Source: a bacterium (GTDB lineage Bacteria > Hydrogenedentota > Hydrogenedentia > Hydrogenedentiales > SLHB01). Taken from it: a stretch of DNA of 31,891 bases. The position numbers and the translations under genes were made by a program. Each line of letters begins with the position of its first letter. The first letter of the stretch is position 1. Shown in pieces: positions 1 through 7,444 of the stretch. Where the stretch lies: positions 1 through 31,891 of the forward strand of contig JAAEQP010000511.1 in assembly GCA_024231375.1 (NCBI GenBank), read 5' to 3'. The notes beneath the pieces were generated by a model. That model had not been told where the DNA came from, did no database searches, and saw nothing but the letters and a program-made list of their open reading frames with translations.

Positions 1-242
1 CAGTCGCCGAGAGTATGAGATCCTTCACTTCGTTCAGGATGACGCGAAGGGGATGTGTTCTTGCGTGGGAAACCGCCTCGCGCCGTCATGCTGAGCGCCA
101 GCGAAGCATCTCGCGCCCCAGGGCAGTCGCCGAGAGTATGAGATCCTTCACTTCGTTCAGGATGACGCGAAGGGGATGTGTTCTTGCGTGGGAAACCGCC
201 TCGCGCCGTCATGCTGAGCGCCAGCGAAGCATCTCGCGCCCC
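1..242. repeat. Two tandem copies of a 119-nt intergenic repeat (period 123)
   Basis: Bases 1-119 recur essentially unchanged at 124-242, separated by AGGG (120-123). The first copy touches the window edge, so the array may extend further left. Each unit holds two related arms in opposite orientation: GAGATCCTTCACTTCG near its start and, near its end, CATGCTGAGCGCCAGCGAAG followed by CATCTC. The reverse complement of the first arm resembles the second, so a unit could fold into a long imperfect hairpin. Similar CATCCTGA...GAAGGATCTC motifs are common intergenic repeats in unrelated bacteria. Reading frames through it are low-information and I do not call them genes. Confidence 0.85.
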
Positions 243-258
243 CTACACCTTTGCCGCC

Positions 259-1233
259 CTACAGCGTCTTCCCTTTGTACGGTTCGAATTCACCGCCTTG
301 CGCAGGCTGCTGGGTGCGCGCAAGGATATCGGCGACCTCGGCCTCTTCCAGGGGCCTGAAGCTCTTGGCGATGGCCAGATTCTTCTGGAGCACGTCCATA
401 CTGTCCATGCCGCTGCACACGGTCGATACGGGCAGGTTCATGGCGTAGCGGATGCACTCTTCCGCGGTCAGGGTCTTGGCGTTCTCGACGAGTTCGCCCT
501 TCCACCGACGCAACGAGCCACCCAGCGTCTTCATGGCGATGACGCCCATGTCCTTCTCCAGCGCCTTGGGCAACACGCCATGCCGGAAACTCACCCAGTG
601 ATGGTCAAACGCGTTCAAGGGCATCTGGGTCGTGTCCCACGCGAATCCCCGATCAATCATGTCCGCATTGAACTCGGGACGAGTGTGTCCCGTGAAGCCG
701 ATGTAGCGGATCTTGCCCTGTTCGCGGGCTTCCTGAAGGAAATCGAGGAGTCCCGTCGAATACACGGCCTCGGGATGCCTGGCCGCGTGAATCTGATGCA
801 CCTGCCACAGGTCAATGTGATCCGTCTGAAGCCGCAGGAGACTCTCGTCGAGCTGTTTCCGGGCCGCGGCCACGTCGCGCTGAATCGAGAAGACCTTGGT
901 CATGAGGAACACCTTGTCCCGGTATCCGTCGCGCAGGGCCTTGCCCATTCGTTCCTCGCTACGGCCCTTGTGATAGATGTAGGCGTTGTCGAGGAAGTTC
1001 ACCCCCTCGTCGACGGCCGTGCGCACCAAGCGAATCGACTCTTCCTCTGTCAGGGTGTCCACCCCCATGTGAAACCCGCCCAGGCACAGAAGGGATACCT
1101 TCTCCCCCGTCTTGCCGAGCGTACGGTAGGGCATGTCGTTTCGCTTCTCTACCGTCGGCGGCACGCCCCCCAACGCGGCAATCCCGGCCGCCATGGCTGA
1201 GAATCTCAGGAAATCTCTGCGACGCATGTCCAT
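259..1233 (-). CDS. Tat-exported aldo/keto reductase
   Basis: A 324-residue NADPH-dependent oxidoreductase of the aldo/keto reductase superfamily, which reduces carbonyls of sugars, aldehydes or ketones. A twin-arginine signal comes first (RRRDFLRFS, residues 4-12, then a hydrophobic stretch to about 26), followed by a TIM-barrel domain. The expected catalytic tetrad is visible: D82 and Y87 in LDNAYIY, K113 in MTK, H146 in QVH. The start at 1233 is chosen because GGAGGA lies 6 nt upstream; a longer frame to 1365 lacks such support and would bury the Tat motif. It diverges from the amidohydrolase gene at 1420. Export of the folded, cofactor-loaded enzyme is inferred from the signal. The substrate is unknown. 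Confidence 0.93.
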   Translation of the reverse strand: MDMRRRDFLRFSAMAAGIAALGGVPPTVEKRNDMPYRTLGKTGEKVSLLCLGGFHMGVDTLTEEESIRLVRTAVDEGVNFLDNAYIYHKGRSEERMGKALRDGYRDKVFLMTKVFSIQRDVAAARKQLDESLLRLQTDHIDLWQVHQIHAARHPEAVYSTGLLDFLQEAREQGKIRYIGFTGHTRPEFNADMIDRGFAWDTTQMPLNAFDHHWVSFRHGVLPKALEKDMGVIAMKTLGGSLRRWKGELVENAKTLTAEECIRYAMNLPVSTVCSGMDSMDVLQKNLAIAKSFRPLEEAEVADILARTQQPAQGGEFEPYKGKTL

Positions 1234-1345
1234 GGGGTGTCCTCCGAAACTCGTCACCTCACTACCAGCACTGGAACACCGATTTCCCAAGGTTACTTCC
1301 CGCGAGACCGCTTCCAGAACGTAGTGACTTCCGACCCGGCACAGC

Positions 1346-1374
1346 TTGAAGCTGAGCGATGCCAAGGCTACGAT
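1346..1374 (+). promoter_or_regulatory. Possible sigma70-type promoter for the amidohydrolase gene
   Basis: TTGAAG (1346-1351), a 17-nt spacer, then TACGAT (1369-1374), each matching 4 of 6 consensus bases. It lies in the divergent gap 1234-1419, about 45 nt before the start codon at 1420. The match is modest and sigma consensus in this phylum is uncertain. Confidence 0.3.
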
Positions 1375-1419
1375 GGCACGACCTACGAACGCAAGTTGGA
1401 CATCAAGGGGGCTCTGACA

Positions 1420-2367
1420 ATGGACCGCCGAACGTTCTTGAGTACGTCACTCCTCGCAGGAGCATCGGTCAGCGCGGTGGCCGCTGACGAGTCAGCGCCC
1501 GCCCCCCTGCCCCCCTCCTACTCCATCGTGGACACGCACGTACACTTCTGGGACCCGGCGAACCTGCGGTATCCGTGGCTGGACAAGTCCACGCTACTGA
1601 ACCGGCCTTGTTTGCCAACGGACTACACAGAGGCGATTGCGCCGTTACAGGTGGGGCAGATCGTGTTCGTGCAGGCCGCGTGCATCGAAGAGCAGCACAT
1701 GGACGAGGTGGACTGGGTAACGCAACTCGCGAAGAAGGACGACCGCATCGCGGCAATCGTGGCGTCGGCTCCGCTGGAGTTGGGCGATGGGGTGTTGCCC
1801 ACGCTGGAGAAGATGGCCGCGAATCCCCTGCTCCGGGGGATTCGGCGCATGCTCCAGGGCGAGAAGGACCCCGAGTTCTGTCTACAGGATGACTTCGTCC
1901 GGGGCGTGCAGTTGCTGGAACGGGTCAAGTTCAGCTTCGACCTGGGCGTGCGGCGTGACCAGTTGCCGGCGGTAACGGAACTGGTGCGGCGTTGTCCCGG
2001 CGTGCAGTTCATGTTGAACCACATCGGCGTGCCCAACATCCGCGAAAGCAAACTGGATCCCTGGCGCGAGCACATTCGCACCCTTGCGGACCTGCCAAAC
2101 ATCTATTGCAAGCTGTCGGGCGCGACGACGGTTGCCGACCACGCGAATTGGACCCGCGACGACCTCCGGCCCGCCATCGACCACGTGCTGGAGTGCTTCG
2201 GGTTCCAGCGGGTGGCCTTCGGCAGCGATTGGCCCGTCATGCTCATCGCGACGACCTTTCCGCGCTGGGTAGAGACGGTGTCGTGGGTCCTGCGGGACCG
2301 AACGGAGGCGGAACGGCAGGGGGTGTTCCGAGACAATGCGATTCGATTCTACCGCCTGCCCGATTAG
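1420..2367 (+). CDS. Tat-exported amidohydrolase-2 family metal-dependent hydrolase
   Basis: A 315-residue TIM-barrel hydrolase of the amidohydrolase-2 family (PF04909), which includes L-fuconolactonase-like and dicarboxylate-lactone hydrolases. It begins with a Tat-like signal (DRRTFLSTS, residues 2-10, cleavage near AVAA about residue 22). Metal and catalytic motifs are visible: DTHVHFWD at 38-45, LNHIG with H201, and GSDWPV with D270. The ATG at 1420 follows AAGGGG by 9 nt; the frame is open back to 1237 but no better start is seen. It is 47 bp upstream of the GH99-like gene on the same strand, so the two probably share a transcript. A sugar-lactone substrate would fit the context but is inference. 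Confidence 0.9.
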   Translation: MDRRTFLSTSLLAGASVSAVAADESAPAPLPPSYSIVDTHVHFWDPANLRYPWLDKSTLLNRPCLPTDYTEAIAPLQVGQIVFVQAACIEEQHMDEVDWVTQLAKKDDRIAAIVASAPLELGDGVLPTLEKMAANPLLRGIRRMLQGEKDPEFCLQDDFVRGVQLLERVKFSFDLGVRRDQLPAVTELVRRCPGVQFMLNHIGVPNIRESKLDPWREHIRTLADLPNIYCKLSGATTVADHANWTRDDLRPAIDHVLECFGFQRVAFGSDWPVMLIATTFPRWVETVSWVLRDRTEAERQGVFRDNAIRFYRLPD

Positions 2368-2414
2368 CGCAAACGACTGATTACATCGTTCCAGCAACAT
2401 GGAGACTACCCACA

Positions 2415-4160
2415 ATGCCTTGCTTCCGGCCCCTTTCTTTCCTTCTTACGTTCATCGCTGTGTGTGCCGTTTCCGAGGCACAGGACCGGGACATCCGGAG
2501 CGACACCTGGGACGCCACGGACGCCTTGGGACGCCGCCTGCCGGGGGTCGTGGAGACGGGCCCGCCCCGCGCAAACCGGGCTGTCGGCGTGTTCTACTTC
2601 CTCTGGCTGGGTGAACACGGCCAGACGGGGCCGCATGACATTCCAAAGATTCTAGAGGCGAATCCAGGCGCCTTCTCAGACGCCAGTCATCCCGCGTGGG
2701 GTCCACCCAACGCCTACCATCACTGGGGCGAGTCCATCTTCGGCTACTACGTGTCCGACGACAAGGCCGTGATGCGCAAGCACGCCGAAATGCTGGCCGA
2801 TGCGGGCGTGGACATGGTCATCTTCGACGTGACAAACCGGTACACCTACAAGAAGAGCTACACGGCGCTCTGCGAGGCCTTCACCGAGGCGCGCGCGGCG
2901 GGTACCGATGCGCCGGACATCGCGTTTCTGTGTCCTTTTGGCAACGCGGGCGGGGTCGTGCGGGAACTCTACAAAGACTTCTACGGGCCGGGCCTCTACC
3001 GAGACCTGTGGTTCGAATGGGACGGCAAACCCTTCATCATGGCCGACCCCGCCGTGGTGTTCGGCGAATTGCGGGCCTTCTTCACCTTCCGCAAGCCCAT
3101 TCCGTCCTATTTCACCGGACCCGTGGGGCCCGACAACTGGGGATGGTTGGAGGTGTTTCCGCAGCACGTGTACCGCGACGCGGATGGGAACGTGGACCAG
3201 ATGGTGGTGGGCGTGTCACAGAATGCCGTCGGTGACCGGTTGGCGGCGTTCAGTCAGACCAGCGCGAAAGGCCGCAGCTTCCATGGAGGACGCACGTCCG
3301 CGCGGCCAGACGCGGTGTGGCGCGGTCTGAACTTCGCCGAACAATGGCGCCGGGCACTCGCCATCGACCCGGAACTGCTGTTCATCACGGGATGGAACGA
3401 ATGGGACGCCATGCGCCTGCCCGAGTTCAACCACGTGAAGGAACCCGTCATGTTCGTGGACCAGTTCTCCCAGGAGTGCAGCCGCGACGTGGAGCCCATG
3501 GAAGGTGGGCACAGCGACGTCTACTACTACCAGATGACGGCTGGGATTCGCCGGTACAAAGGCGTGCGCCCGCAACCGCGAGCGAGTGCGCCGAAGACTA
3601 TCGCACTGGACGGCGGCGCTGACCAGTGGACATCCGTGGGACCGGAATACCGCGACCACAAAGGCGACCCCGCAAACCGCAATCACCCCGGCTGGGGCGA
3701 GGCCGGGCCCTATGTCAACGAGACGGGCCGAAACGACATGGTGTCGGCGAAGGTGGCGCGTGATGACGCGTTCCTGTATTTCCGCGTACAGACGGCCGCC
3801 TCGATAACGCCGCCCTCGGGAACGGAATGGATGATGCTGCTCATCGATATGGACCGCGACAGGCGCACGGGTTGGGAGGGCTACGACTTCGTGGTGAACC
3901 GAACCGCGCTCGGCGAAAGGGCTATCGTAGAGCGGAACGTCTCCGGGTGGGAATGGGAACGGACGGGGGAAATCGACTACCACGTCGATGGGGCGTGTCT
4001 AACTCTGGCCATCCCGCGCGCGATGCTGGGCGTCGGTGCGCCGATTGACATCGGCTTCAAATGGACCGACAACACACAGTGTAACGGCGACATCTCGCGC
4101 TTCATCGTCAACGGCGACACCGCACCGTCGGGACGCTTCAATTACCGGTATTGCGAGTAG
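2415..4160 (+). CDS. Secreted WbsX/GH99-like protein with C-terminal carbohydrate-binding-type domain
   Basis: A 581-residue secreted protein. Residues 1-22 form a Sec signal ending near SEAQ. Residues about 55-380 resemble the GH99-like/WbsX group: VGVFYFLWLG near 57, GVDMVIFDVTN near 131, and FITGWNEWDAM at 323-333, whose GWNEW resembles the acidic motif of GH99/GH71-type enzymes. Residues about 395-580 look like a CBM9/DOMON-type beta-sandwich (FYLRV-type strand near 453, LLIDMDRDRRTGW near 475). The ATG at 2415 follows GGAG by 10 nt. It ends 7 bp before the convergent methyltransferase gene. Activity on a glycan is inferred; many relatives are named glycosyltransferases without biochemical support. 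Confidence 0.82.
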   Translation: MPCFRPLSFLLTFIAVCAVSEAQDRDIRSDTWDATDALGRRLPGVVETGPPRANRAVGVFYFLWLGEHGQTGPHDIPKILEANPGAFSDASHPAWGPPNAYHHWGESIFGYYVSDDKAVMRKHAEMLADAGVDMVIFDVTNRYTYKKSYTALCEAFTEARAAGTDAPDIAFLCPFGNAGGVVRELYKDFYGPGLYRDLWFEWDGKPFIMADPAVVFGELRAFFTFRKPIPSYFTGPVGPDNWGWLEVFPQHVYRDADGNVDQMVVGVSQNAVGDRLAAFSQTSAKGRSFHGGRTSARPDAVWRGLNFAEQWRRALAIDPELLFITGWNEWDAMRLPEFNHVKEPVMFVDQFSQECSRDVEPMEGGHSDVYYYQMTAGIRRYKGVRPQPRASAPKTIALDGGADQWTSVGPEYRDHKGDPANRNHPGWGEAGPYVNETGRNDMVSAKVARDDAFLYFRVQTAASITPPSGTEWMMLLIDMDRDRRTGWEGYDFVVNRTALGERAIVERNVSGWEWERTGEIDYHVDGACLTLAIPRAMLGVGAPIDIGFKWTDNTQCNGDISRFIVNGDTAPSGRFNYRYCE

Positions 4161-4167
4161 CTACGGG

Positions 4168-4905
4168 TCAAACGCGCCTGAACACGGCTACGATGTCGCC
4201 CGATTGCGCCGGATCGAATGCCGAGCGATCATAGCTGCCGAATACACCCATGGGCTCCAGTCCTGCCTGATGCGCGGCCGTCTTGAGGTCTTCGGGAGTC
4301 CAATGGCGTAACACCGCCGACTCGGCAACCGTGCGCACATCGCCTTCCTCTTCCACGAAGAAGTTCAGCGTGAGGTAGGTGACGTCACCATGTGGTACCA
4401 GGCTTTTCACTGCGACAATGTTGGCGCCGGCTTCCGTGGCTTCCTCCGTGCGATGCCGAGGCTTCTGGGCCTTGTCCGCGGCGTAGTTCAGCGATTGGGT
4501 GACCAAGACGCCGCCAAGCTCCACATTCTTTGCTGCGCCCTCGAAGAAGGCGGTAAGGTCGGCGGCATTCGACAGAAGCGAGAGGGAGTTCCCCAGGCAG
4601 AGCAGCAAATCCCACGGTCCGCCCTGGATTTCGCGCATGTCGCCTGTCCGGTAATCGATGCGGGGATGGGCGCGCGCTTGTGAGGCGTAGGCGATCATCT
4701 CTTCGCTGAGGTCGAAGGCGGCTACCTCCGCGCCCCGTTCAGCGAGAAACTGAGCATGCAGTCCGGTGCCGCACGCCAGATCGGCCACGCGATTGCCCGG
4801 TGCTTGCTCAAGACACCAGGTGAGGAACGGCCCTTCCCGTTCGATACGCCCCGCCTTTCGGGCGAGGACATCATACAGCGCCGCCGTCTCTCGAAACGCG
4901 CTCAC
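4168..4905 (-). CDS. Class I SAM-dependent methyltransferase, overlapping nrfA
   Basis: A 245-residue Rossmann-fold methyltransferase. The SAM motif I is VADLACGTG (40-48), the ribose-binding acidic residue is D65 in AAFDLS, motif II includes TGDM (87-90), and LLCLGNSLSLL follows at 101-111. No membrane segment or signal is seen, so it is cytoplasmic. It starts with GTG at 4905, which overlaps the nrfA stop codon as GTGA, a typical translational-coupling arrangement, so it is almost certainly co-transcribed with nrfHA. The acceptor is unknown. Similar proteins methylate small molecules, including amines and glycine-like substrates, but nothing here fixes a choice. An unrelated housekeeping role remains possible. 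Confidence 0.9.
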   Translation of the reverse strand: MSAFRETAALYDVLARKAGRIEREGPFLTWCLEQAPGNRVADLACGTGLHAQFLAERGAEVAAFDLSEEMIAYASQARAHPRIDYRTGDMREIQGGPWDLLLCLGNSLSLLSNAADLTAFFEGAAKNVELGGVLVTQSLNYAADKAQKPRHRTEEATEAGANIVAVKSLVPHGDVTYLTLNFFVEEEGDVRTVAESAVLRHWTPEDLKTAAHQAGLEPMGVFGSYDRSAFDPAQSGDIVAVFRRV

Positions 4906-6341
4906 ATTGCCGCGGCGAGCGTGTTGACGGCCTCATCCGCCTCCGACAGGGCACGATTACCGAGGCGCAGGTTGTCCATGGCCTTGAACAGAATGCGTGC
5001 CGCTTCTTGAGGCGCGTGGAAGCCGGACGAGTTCTCTGCTTCGATGAAGTCGATGAGGAACGTAGCGCGCCGCTGGCAGGTGAGGGCTTCGTCGATGGCC
5101 GCCTCGGTGGTCCCCTTCTCCTTCGCCGCCTTGATGCGGTCAATCAGGTCCATCAACCCGTCCATCGCCATATCGCGCATCTCTCGGGTCTTGCCTTGAA
5201 TGCTCTCCACGCGCCCGCGCATCTCCTCCTCCGAGAAGCTGTGGCACGTCTGGCAAGCGTTGCCGACGTTCAGCATGGGACTACGCACGTGATGGTCGCT
5301 GATCTTCATGGAGCCGACACGCGTATAGGGCATATGGCAATCGGCACACGCCACGCCGGACCGCGCATGGATGCCCTGGTTCCACAACTCGAACTCGGGA
5401 TGCTGGGCCTTCAACATGGGCGCGCCCGTCTCGGCATGGGACCAGTCCTTGAAGTCCGCCTCGTCGTAGTAGGCCAGAATATCGTCGCCGAGCAGCCCGT
5501 TGGTCCACGGATAGACCAGTCGTTTCTCTTTGCCCTTGAAGTAGTACTCGACATGGCACTGACCGCACACGAACGCACGCATTTCCTGACGCGTCGCCAT
5601 CTTGTTTACGTCGTAATTGGGAATCCCCTGAGTGGCTTTGTAGGCCTTGATGCCTTCCAGGAATCCCGGCCGCGTGACGCGCAGCTCCATGGTTTCCGGA
5701 TCGTGACAGTCGATACAGGCCACGGGATGGTTGATGTGTTTTCGGGCTTCGGCATAAGGCATGGGATTCATCTTCTCGAACCCCTTGATAAGGTCGCCAT
5801 TGCCGAGTTTCTTGTAGGGTACATACACCGATCCGTGGCAGTGGATGCACGTCCCCACCTGGGGCTTCTGATGCCGCTGCGTCAGCGTCTGGTCTTCAAG
5901 CATATAGGCATGGCCGCGCTCTTCCCGGAAGTCGATGGCGAAGGCGTACCCCGCCCACATCCGCTTCAGGCGCGGATCTTCCTCGATCTTGGATTGGGAC
6001 ACCACCGCCCGCGGATCGTCGGCATCCGGAGTCCGCGGCATCGCTTCGCTGCCGCCGTACCGCGTGCGCACCATGTCGACCGTCTTGTTGTACAGATCGT
6101 ACTGGAGCGGGAAGTTCTTGCCCCAGATCGCGGGATCCTCGGTTTCGTCGTCCAGTTCGACGACGCGGAAGAAGGGGTTGCGCGCCTCCTGTTTGCGCTC
6201 GAAGATGTTCACCAGCAAAGCCGTCACGGCGAATGATGCGACGGCAACCACCAACGCGGTGACGACAAGTGCAGTCAAGAGGGTCTTCGGCTTCACGCCG
6301 CCCCGGCCATTGCCTTTCTTCTTGGACGCTCTGCTGGTCAT
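4902..6341 (-). CDS. nrfA: Pentahaem cytochrome c nitrite reductase NrfA (CXXCH haem-1 variant)
   Basis: A 479-residue ammonia-forming nitrite reductase, the catalytic subunit that takes six electrons from NrfH to reduce nitrite to ammonium outside the membrane. A basic N terminus and a hydrophobic segment (about 19-46) act as signal or anchor. Five haem motifs are visible: CIHCH 165, CIDCH 209, CGQCH 259, CADCH 332, CQTCH 363. The NrfA hallmark KAQH (311-314, KXQH type) lies between haems 3 and 4. Catalytic features are present: REERGHAY (139-146), VEYYF after haem 3, and GIH (H325). The first motif ends in His rather than the classical Lys, a known NrfA subgroup. The ATG at 6341 has AGGGAG 8 nt upstream. 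nrfH lies 35 bp upstream. Confidence 0.96.
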   Translation of the reverse strand: MTSRASKKKGNGRGGVKPKTLLTALVVTALVVAVASFAVTALLVNIFERKQEARNPFFRVVELDDETEDPAIWGKNFPLQYDLYNKTVDMVRTRYGGSEAMPRTPDADDPRAVVSQSKIEEDPRLKRMWAGYAFAIDFREERGHAYMLEDQTLTQRHQKPQVGTCIHCHGSVYVPYKKLGNGDLIKGFEKMNPMPYAEARKHINHPVACIDCHDPETMELRVTRPGFLEGIKAYKATQGIPNYDVNKMATRQEMRAFVCGQCHVEYYFKGKEKRLVYPWTNGLLGDDILAYYDEADFKDWSHAETGAPMLKAQHPEFELWNQGIHARSGVACADCHMPYTRVGSMKISDHHVRSPMLNVGNACQTCHSFSEEEMRGRVESIQGKTREMRDMAMDGLMDLIDRIKAAKEKGTTEAAIDEALTCQRRATFLIDFIEAENSSGFHAPQEAARILFKAMDNLRLGNRALSEADEAVNTLAAAM

Positions 6342-6376
6342 GGTCGTATCTCCCTGTTCCTTGAAGCCGGGTCTGG

Positions 6377-6850
6377 CTATTCCATATGGCCAACGTTTTC
6401 GTGGCACCGGATACACGACAAGGCGCTGTCTCCGTGCCCGAAGCGGTCAATCGACTGGACGATGTCGCTGTGGCAGTACCGGCATGCCTCTTCGGTGACG
6501 GCCCGGTTGGTGTCGGTGATCTGAATCGGCTCGTCGAACCGGCCCGTGGTGAATGCCAGCGAATGGTGGTACCCGTTGCGGCTCTTGGTCATGTACTTGC
6601 CCACGAAATCGTGGGGCGTATGGCAATCGTTGCATACGGCAACGGCGTGATGACTGGACTTGGCCCAAGCGTCGAGGTGATTCTTCATGACGTGGCAGTT
6701 CGCACAGGCTCCCGGGTCATCGGTGAGGTAGGACGCGCCACGGGCGTAGATGAAGGTGTAGGCCCCCACCCCAAACCCAACACCCGCCACCAAACCCACC
6801 AGGGTGGCCATCAGAATGAACGCTCGGCGGTTCATCATCGATATGGGCAT
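6377..6850 (-). CDS. nrfH: NrfH membrane-anchored tetrahaem quinol dehydrogenase
   Basis: A 157-residue NapC/NirT-family protein that anchors NrfA to the membrane and passes electrons to it from menaquinol. One N-terminal transmembrane helix (about 10-35) precedes four haem motifs: CANCH 49, CNDCH 73, CRYCH 123 and CIRCH 146. The first is followed by Val-Met (CANCHVM), the CXXCHXM form in which Met can ligate haem 1, as in known NrfH proteins. The ATG at 6850 has GGAGGA 6 nt upstream; a frame back to 6892 is less likely, and a start five codons in is possible. It is the first gene of nrfH-nrfA-methyltransferase. A short length is normal for NrfH. Confidence 0.95.
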   Translation of the reverse strand: MPISMMNRRAFILMATLVGLVAGVGFGVGAYTFIYARGASYLTDDPGACANCHVMKNHLDAWAKSSHHAVAVCNDCHTPHDFVGKYMTKSRNGYHHSLAFTTGRFDEPIQITDTNRAVTEEACRYCHSDIVQSIDRFGHGDSALSCIRCHENVGHME

Positions 6851-6950
6851 CCGCCCTCCTCCCGCAAGATTCGACGCCCCAGACCCGAACACCAGGATAC
6901 CATCATCCGGTCCGCTTGCCTAGTCCCCAGGTTGCGCAACTCGCAGGGGG

Positions 6951-6956
6951 ATTGTG
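6951..6956 (-). promoter_or_regulatory. Possible -10 element of the nrfHA promoter
   Basis: Read on the minus strand this is CACAAT (4 of 6 to TATAAT). It lies 23 nt downstream of the 14-base core of the FNR/CRP-type palindrome, within one base of the spacing in class II FNR promoters, where the operator centre is at -41.5. That would put the transcript start near 6944 and leave a leader of about 95 nt. An alternative TATCCT on the minus strand (6899 to 6894) does not fit that spacing. Confidence 0.35.
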
Positions 6957-6978
6957 GCGGATGGAAAGGAGGGAGCGC

Positions 6979-6994
6979 CTTGACCTAAGTCAAG
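6979..6994. promoter_or_regulatory. FNR/CRP-family operator upstream of nrfHA
   Basis: CTTGACCTAAGTCAAG is an inverted repeat with perfect 6-bp arms (CTTGAC/GTCAAG) and a 4-nt centre. The core TTGAC-N4-GTCAA matches the FNR/HcpR/DNR-type consensus TTGAY-N4-RTCAA. Regulators of this superfamily control nitrite, nitrate and NO metabolism in many bacteria, and the site lies about 130 bp upstream of the nrfH start. Being symmetric it could also act on the small ORF at 7182. No FNR-type regulator gene is in the window. Confidence 0.7.
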
Positions 6995-7181
6995 AACAGA
7001 AGATTCCGGACCCGCGTGACAGCAAGATCAGTCTTGAAACCATCGGTCCATGCCTCTAGGATAACCGAGGATTTCCCGCGGTGGCCGTGGGAGATTGGTA
7101 CAGGGACTGCCGGGGGAACACGGTTGGCGGAGCGCCAAGAAGTTCTGGAACCGTCCCGGCAAACAGGGAAGGAAACGTACA

Positions 7182-7310
7182 ATGTGTGGTTTGCTCGAGT
7201 GGATTGATCAGTTTGTGCACATGATCCCGATTCCGTTCATCTCGAATCTTCTGTGCGACGGCTTGGGCATGATCTATGGCCTCATCGGCTGCACCGGCGG
7301 CTACTGGTAG
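7182..7310 (+). CDS. Small hydrophobic protein of 42 residues, unknown function
   Basis: A small ORF beginning MCGLLEWIDQFVHMIP and ending GLIGCTGGYW, preceded by GAAGGA 8 nt before the ATG. I do not recognise it. It is largely hydrophobic, with two acidic residues near the N terminus, no Lys or Arg, three cysteines (residues 2, 25 and 37) and Gly-rich, aromatic final residues. It could be a single membrane-associated helix or a short precursor peptide. The same frame is open back to 7095, but only this ATG has a clear ribosome site. It lies between the FNR-type palindrome (6979-6994) and a strong hairpin (7367-7407), which gives it the outline of a small transcription unit. It could also be chance. 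Confidence 0.5.
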   Translation: MCGLLEWIDQFVHMIPIPFISNLLCDGLGMIYGLIGCTGGYW

Positions 7311-7366
7311 GCCGACCCCGCACAGGCGGTTAGGGCGAACGCCTTCTCCGTCGAAAATGACACTAC

Positions 7367-7407
7367 CGAAGCGGTCCCTGCGTCCCATGGGCGCGAGGAC
7401 CGCTTCG
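7367..7407 (+). terminator. Strong hairpin downstream of the small ORF, possible terminator
   Basis: CGAAGCGGTCC (7367-7377) pairs perfectly with GGACCGCTTCG (7397-7407). The 19-nt loop contains CCCATGGG, which can extend the structure. It starts 57 nt after the small ORF. No clean T run follows (only TTG), so intrinsic termination is unsure; a structured RNA or protein site is also possible. Confidence 0.5.
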
Positions 7408-7444
7408 TTGTGAATTCCGGTCCCACTCAAGCACCGCCCCCCGT

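Noticed and set aside
1..242. CRISPR array
   Set aside because: Only two long units, separated by four bases, with no regular repeat-spacer pattern and no cas genes.
178..1200. Long plus-strand frame of 340 codons across the aldo/keto reductase gene
   Set aside because: It is antisense to a gene with a Tat motif, ribosome site and catalytic residues, and its protein shows no recognisable domain; GC-rich coding DNA gives such shadow frames.
1992..2414. Longer start for the GH99-like protein
   Set aside because: The extension lies inside the amidohydrolase gene in another frame; the ATG at 2415 is followed by a Sec signal.
5007..6236. Plus-strand frame of 409 codons opposite nrfA
   Set aside because: nrfA has all five haem motifs on the minus strand; the opposite frame has His/Arg-rich, low-information protein and no motif.
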